Shown in pieces: positions 5,883 to 7,922 of a DNA stretch of 7,922 nt (position 1 is the first letter of the stretch; every line of letters starts with the position of its first letter). Location of the stretch: the NCBI GenBank assembly GCA_023429545.1, contig JAEYUU010000614.1, positions 1 to 7,922 on the forward strand. The letters are read 5' to 3'. The notes under the pieces were generated by a model that searched no databases, was not told the origin of the DNA, and was given only the letters and a program-made list of their open reading frames with translations. The position numbers and the translations under genes were made by a program. Source of the stretch: Verrucomicrobiota bacterium. GTDB taxonomy: Bacteria > Verrucomicrobiota > Verrucomicrobiia > Verrucomicrobiales > Verrucomicrobiaceae.

Positions 5883-6487
5883 CCTCCCGCCCGGACGTCT
5901 GGCCTGCCATTCGCACGTCTCCATTCCCAAGGAGGCTGGGGATTCGGTCGCGACCATAGACCGCGGCGGAGCCTCCTTGCCTCCTGCTCAGCAGCCTCAA
6001 GGTCCGGCTCGCTGCCATAGGAGCGATACCACCACGCCAGACCGCGCTGCACCAGTTCAAGGTTCACATCGATCCCGTCGGCGTAGAGACGCACGAGGTT
6101 GCGATGATACCGGTCCTGCCCTGCATCGCGGAAGGTTATTTCCCGTCCCTGCACGAGCGCGCTGAGCGCCTCCTTCGCGGCGGCACCCTGCTCTTGTCGC
6201 AACTCTGGAGCATCGATGCCTGACAGGCGCACTTCATGCAGCACCTGGTCTGAAGACAGAGTGAGGCTGTCCCCATCCCGCACGCGCACCACCCGATGCC
6301 GGGCAGCTTGATAAACCAACGGCCGCTCCCGGTTTTCCCCGGTTGCAGGACGCTGTGGAACGAGATGTGCTTCCCTATCGGGTTTAGCACATCCGGCCAG
6401 CCCCAGGAGAACTGGTAACAGCAGGAGGCACGCGCCGCTCCTTCGCGATGGCACAAATGCGCTGCGTCGTGGCCGAAAGCTGCTCAT
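5879..6487 (-). CDS. Lipoprotein thermonuclease (staphylococcal nuclease-like, SNase)
   Basis: A 202-residue secreted nuclease predicted to be lipid-anchored in the envelope. An Arg-rich start, the hydrophobic run CLLLLPVLLG and the lipobox LAGC (C33) form a lipoprotein signal. A linker to about residue 62 leads to the SNase (OB-fold) domain. Staphylococcal nuclease active-site residues are all matched: D71 and D73 in VRVRDGDSL (D19/D21), R87 (R35), D92 and E95 in GIDAPE (D40/E43), and R129 in DRYHR (R87). The end, RGLWSRPNPQPPWEWRR, is typical of this family. It should cleave DNA or RNA with calcium. The ATG at 6487 is chosen because it gives a compact signal peptide; an in-frame ATG at 6517 would overlap manA by 25 bases and add 10 polar residues. 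The gene starts 5 bases after the manA stop codon without an RBS, so translation is probably coupled to manA. Confidence 0.9.
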   Translation of the reverse strand: MSSFRPRRSAFVPSRRSGACLLLLPVLLGLAGCAKPDREAHLVPQRPATGENRERPLVYQAARHRVVRVRDGDSLTLSSDQVLHEVRLSGIDAPELRQEQGAAAKEALSALVQGREITFRDAGQDRYHRNLVRLYADGIDVNLELVQRGLAWWYRSYGSEPDLEAAEQEARRLRRGLWSRPNPQPPWEWRRANGRPDVRAGG

Positions 6488-6492
6488 GATTT

Positions 6493-7446
6493 TCAGGGAA
6501 GTCGGATCTCCAGCCATTCCGCATCAGACGTTGCTGCGACCAAGCGCGAATGCTGGGCGTCACCAGGAGGCACGAATATGAAGGCACCGGTGCCAGCCTT
6601 AGCCCCATCCACTTCAACATCTCCACGAACGACCGCAAGGCATACGAAGTCCTCCGAATGACTCATGGCCGTCATCTGTCCCTGCGGGAGACCCGCAATG
6701 CGGACATCGAACCATGGGCACCTGGCAAGGAAACCATCCGCCGCCGGGGTTTGAAGAGATGGCTCAAAATCCTCGAAGTCGATGCATGCCAGTGACTCCT
6801 GCACATGCAGTTCACGCGACCTGCCGTCCAGGCCAAGGCGGTTCCAATCAAAAACCCGATACGTGGTGTCACTGTTCTGCTGGATCTCGAAAACCAGCAG
6901 GCCTGCTCCAAGTGCATGCAGCCTCCCGCTTTCCACAAACATGAACTGGCCCTTTTCCGGATGCACCCGATGCACCAGATCTGCCACCGTGCCACCAGCC
7001 AGAGCCTGTACGAATTTTTCGCGGGTGGCACCCCGCTTCAGACCTGCATAGATCGCCGCTTCGGCGCCTGCATCAGCGACATACCACAATTCCGTCTTTG
7101 GCTCTCCACCCAGTGCAGCAGCGATTGATGCCGGCGGATGCACCTGCAACGAGAGCACGTCCTCGCAGTCAAGCACCTTCAGCAGCACGGGAAAGCGCGC
7201 CGCTGGATAAGTAGCATAGCGCCGGCCGAAGACTTCCTCGCGATGCTTCGTCCACAGCTCATGCAGGGTAAGGCCGGCATAAGCTCCGCTCACCACCGTG
7301 CTCTGAAATTCCGCGCGATCACAGAGCTCCCAGCTCTCGCCATAGGGCTGGCCGTCCGGAAGTTCGCGACCCAATACGGTTTCAAGCCGTCTGCCTCCCC
7401 AGACGCGCGGCTGGTAGAGTGGCTGGAAGCGCAGTGGAGGTGACAT
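6493..7446 (-). CDS. manA: Mannose-6-phosphate isomerase, type I
   Basis: A cytoplasmic zinc enzyme interconverting fructose-6-phosphate and mannose-6-phosphate. It links glycolysis to GDP-mannose and so to mannose-containing polysaccharides. At 317 residues it has the short, Bacillus-like form with two cupin domains. Visible motifs: WGG at 16-18, GESWE (36-40), LKVLDCEDVLSLQVHP (89-104) carrying Zn ligands Q101 and H103, KTELWY with E119, GRLHALGAG (174-182) with H177, and EIQQNSDTTYRVFDWNR (187-203). The common GTVHAIG is GRLHALG here, a mild change that keeps the ligand. The C-terminal cupin (about 240-317) ends EWLEIRLP. The ATG at 7446 matches the family N-terminus; upstream TTTTTGATCTCCG has no Shine-Dalgarno sequence. 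It is followed 5 bases later by the SNase gene, and lies 98 bases after the FN3 gene on the same strand, so a three-gene transcript is possible. Confidence 0.95.
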   Translation of the reverse strand: MSPPLRFQPLYQPRVWGGRRLETVLGRELPDGQPYGESWELCDRAEFQSTVVSGAYAGLTLHELWTKHREEVFGRRYATYPAARFPVLLKVLDCEDVLSLQVHPPASIAAALGGEPKTELWYVADAGAEAAIYAGLKRGATREKFVQALAGGTVADLVHRVHPEKGQFMFVESGRLHALGAGLLVFEIQQNSDTTYRVFDWNRLGLDGRSRELHVQESLACIDFEDFEPSLQTPAADGFLARCPWFDVRIAGLPQGQMTAMSHSEDFVCLAVVRGDVEVDGAKAGTGAFIFVPPGDAQHSRLVAATSDAEWLEIRLP

Positions 7447-7544
7447 CGGAGATCAAAAACTTCCCCATCATGGGCACCCGGCACGCACATGCAACTTCGC
7501 ACCGCACAATTCACATCATCCCACTCACAAGGAGATCGCCGCGC
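7447..7544. other. Intergenic gap between the FN3 and manA genes
   Basis: These 98 bases hold no gene I can support. Reading leftward, no terminator hairpin follows the FN3 stop codon and no clear promoter boxes precede manA. The gap is large enough for a manA promoter, but none is evident. Confidence 0.4.
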
Positions 7545-7922
7545 TCACGCCTCCACCATGAAGTCGCCGCGACGCACGCGAAACAAGACATAACCCACCA
7601 GGCCGAGCGCGCCTACAATCATGAGGCGCCAGGCCCACGCAGGCACACGCCAGGAGTCCGATGTGCTCGTGAGCACCGTGTTGGAAGGTCTCGATACTTT
7701 CCCTTCGCGATCCACGCCCATGACGCGGATTTCATACTGCTCTGCAGGACGCAGCCCAAACAACCGGATGCCCACCTGGTCCTTCTCCGTCTCCACTGGC
7801 TTCCAGTTCGGGTACTGCTTCCATATCTTGGTAAATGCATTGAGCTCCTGGTGATAAACCATGCTCGCGAACTCCACCACCCATCCAGATGGAGCCACCG
7901 ACGGCTTTGCCCAGGTCATGGT
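7545..7922 (-). CDS. C-terminal part of a membrane-anchored fibronectin type III protein (partial)
   Basis: The reading frame is open through the right edge of the window, so the N-terminus is missing and the Met codon at 7919 is probably internal. The visible 125 residues contain the end of a fibronectin type III domain: WVVEFASMV, then the diagnostic LFGLRPAEQYEIRVMGVDREG followed by SRPSNTV. After a short linker (SWRVPAW), one hydrophobic segment, LMIVGALGLVGYVLF, is followed by RVRRGDFMVEA. The arginines after the segment imply that the tail is cytoplasmic and the FN3 domain lies outside the inner membrane. FN3 domains mediate protein or carbohydrate contacts; the rest of the protein, possibly an enzyme or further repeats, lies outside the window. 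It precedes manA on the same strand. Confidence 0.8.
   Translation of the reverse strand, partial: TMTWAKPSVAPSGWVVEFASMVYHQELNAFTKIWKQYPNWKPVETEKDQVGIRLFGLRPAEQYEIRVMGVDREGKVSRPSNTVLTSTSDSWRVPAWAWRLMIVGALGLVGYVLFRVRRGDFMVEA

Noticed and set aside
6488..6517. Longer thermonuclease start at 6517, overlapping manA
   Set aside because: It would put ten polar and charged residues before the signal peptide. The ATG at 6487 gives a normal lipoprotein signal and a clean 5-base gap to manA.
1..7922. Mobile elements, CRISPR arrays, tRNAs, toxin-antitoxin or defence genes
   Set aside because: I looked for terminal repeats, spaced direct repeats, cloverleaf elements and signature proteins and found none. 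The presence of two nuclease-fold proteins (EEP and SNase) alone does not make a defence system; the EEP gene pairs with a lipid synthase and the SNase is an exported lipoprotein.

Overview
The window is chromosomal DNA from a GC-rich, Gram-negative-type bacterium. Two small lipoprotein-type signal sequences, an exported DUF4142 protein and a membrane-linked cardiolipin-synthase-type enzyme show that it has a developed cell envelope. Start codons mostly lack a Shine-Dalgarno sequence and are preceded by pyrimidines. With the gene content, this makes me favour the Verrucomicrobiota (Verrucomicrobium/Prosthecobacter-like). That is an inference from style, not from a marker gene. There are no rRNA or tRNA genes, insertion sequences, phage genes or CRISPR arrays.

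Layout. (1) 5-2191, +: glgX, glycogen debranching enzyme, complete. (2) 2199-2429, -: a 76-aa protein ending in a DUF883/ElaB-like membrane anchor, tail to tail with glgX. (3) 2522-3385, +: an endonuclease/exonuclease/phosphatase (EEP) family protein, divergent from (2). (4) 3293-4594, -: a two-HKD phospholipase D/cardiolipin synthase. Its last 93 bases overlap the end of (3) on the opposite strand. (5) 4761-4970, +: a 69-aa lipoprotein. (6) 5077-5583, +: an exported DUF4142 protein. (7) 5682-5882, +: an unknown 66-aa protein whose stop codon interlocks with that of (8). (8) 5879-6487, -: a lipoprotein thermonuclease. (9) 6493-7446, -: manA, type I mannose-6-phosphate isomerase, 5 bases upstream of (8). 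(10) 7545-7922, -: the C-terminal end of a membrane-anchored fibronectin type III protein that runs off the window.

How the genes relate. glgX and manA are central carbohydrate enzymes: glycogen breakdown, and fructose-6-P/mannose-6-P interconversion. Between them lies a run of envelope and stress-type genes: DUF883-like, EEP, cardiolipin synthase, small lipoprotein and DUF4142. The EEP and cardiolipin synthase pair recalls the adjacent ybhP-clsB genes of E. coli, but here the two converge and overlap. Packing is tight: three convergent pairs have gaps or overlaps of 7, -93 and -4 bases, with no clear intrinsic terminator between them. The longest gene-free stretch is 166 bases (4595-4760), so no gap exceeds 300 bases.

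I found no clearly new multi-gene system. The most interesting points are the antisense-overprinted C-terminus of the EEP protein, the rearranged ybhP/clsB-like pair, the interlocked CTAG stop codons, CCCGGG-centred palindromes ahead of several genes, and the largely leader-independent style of start sites.
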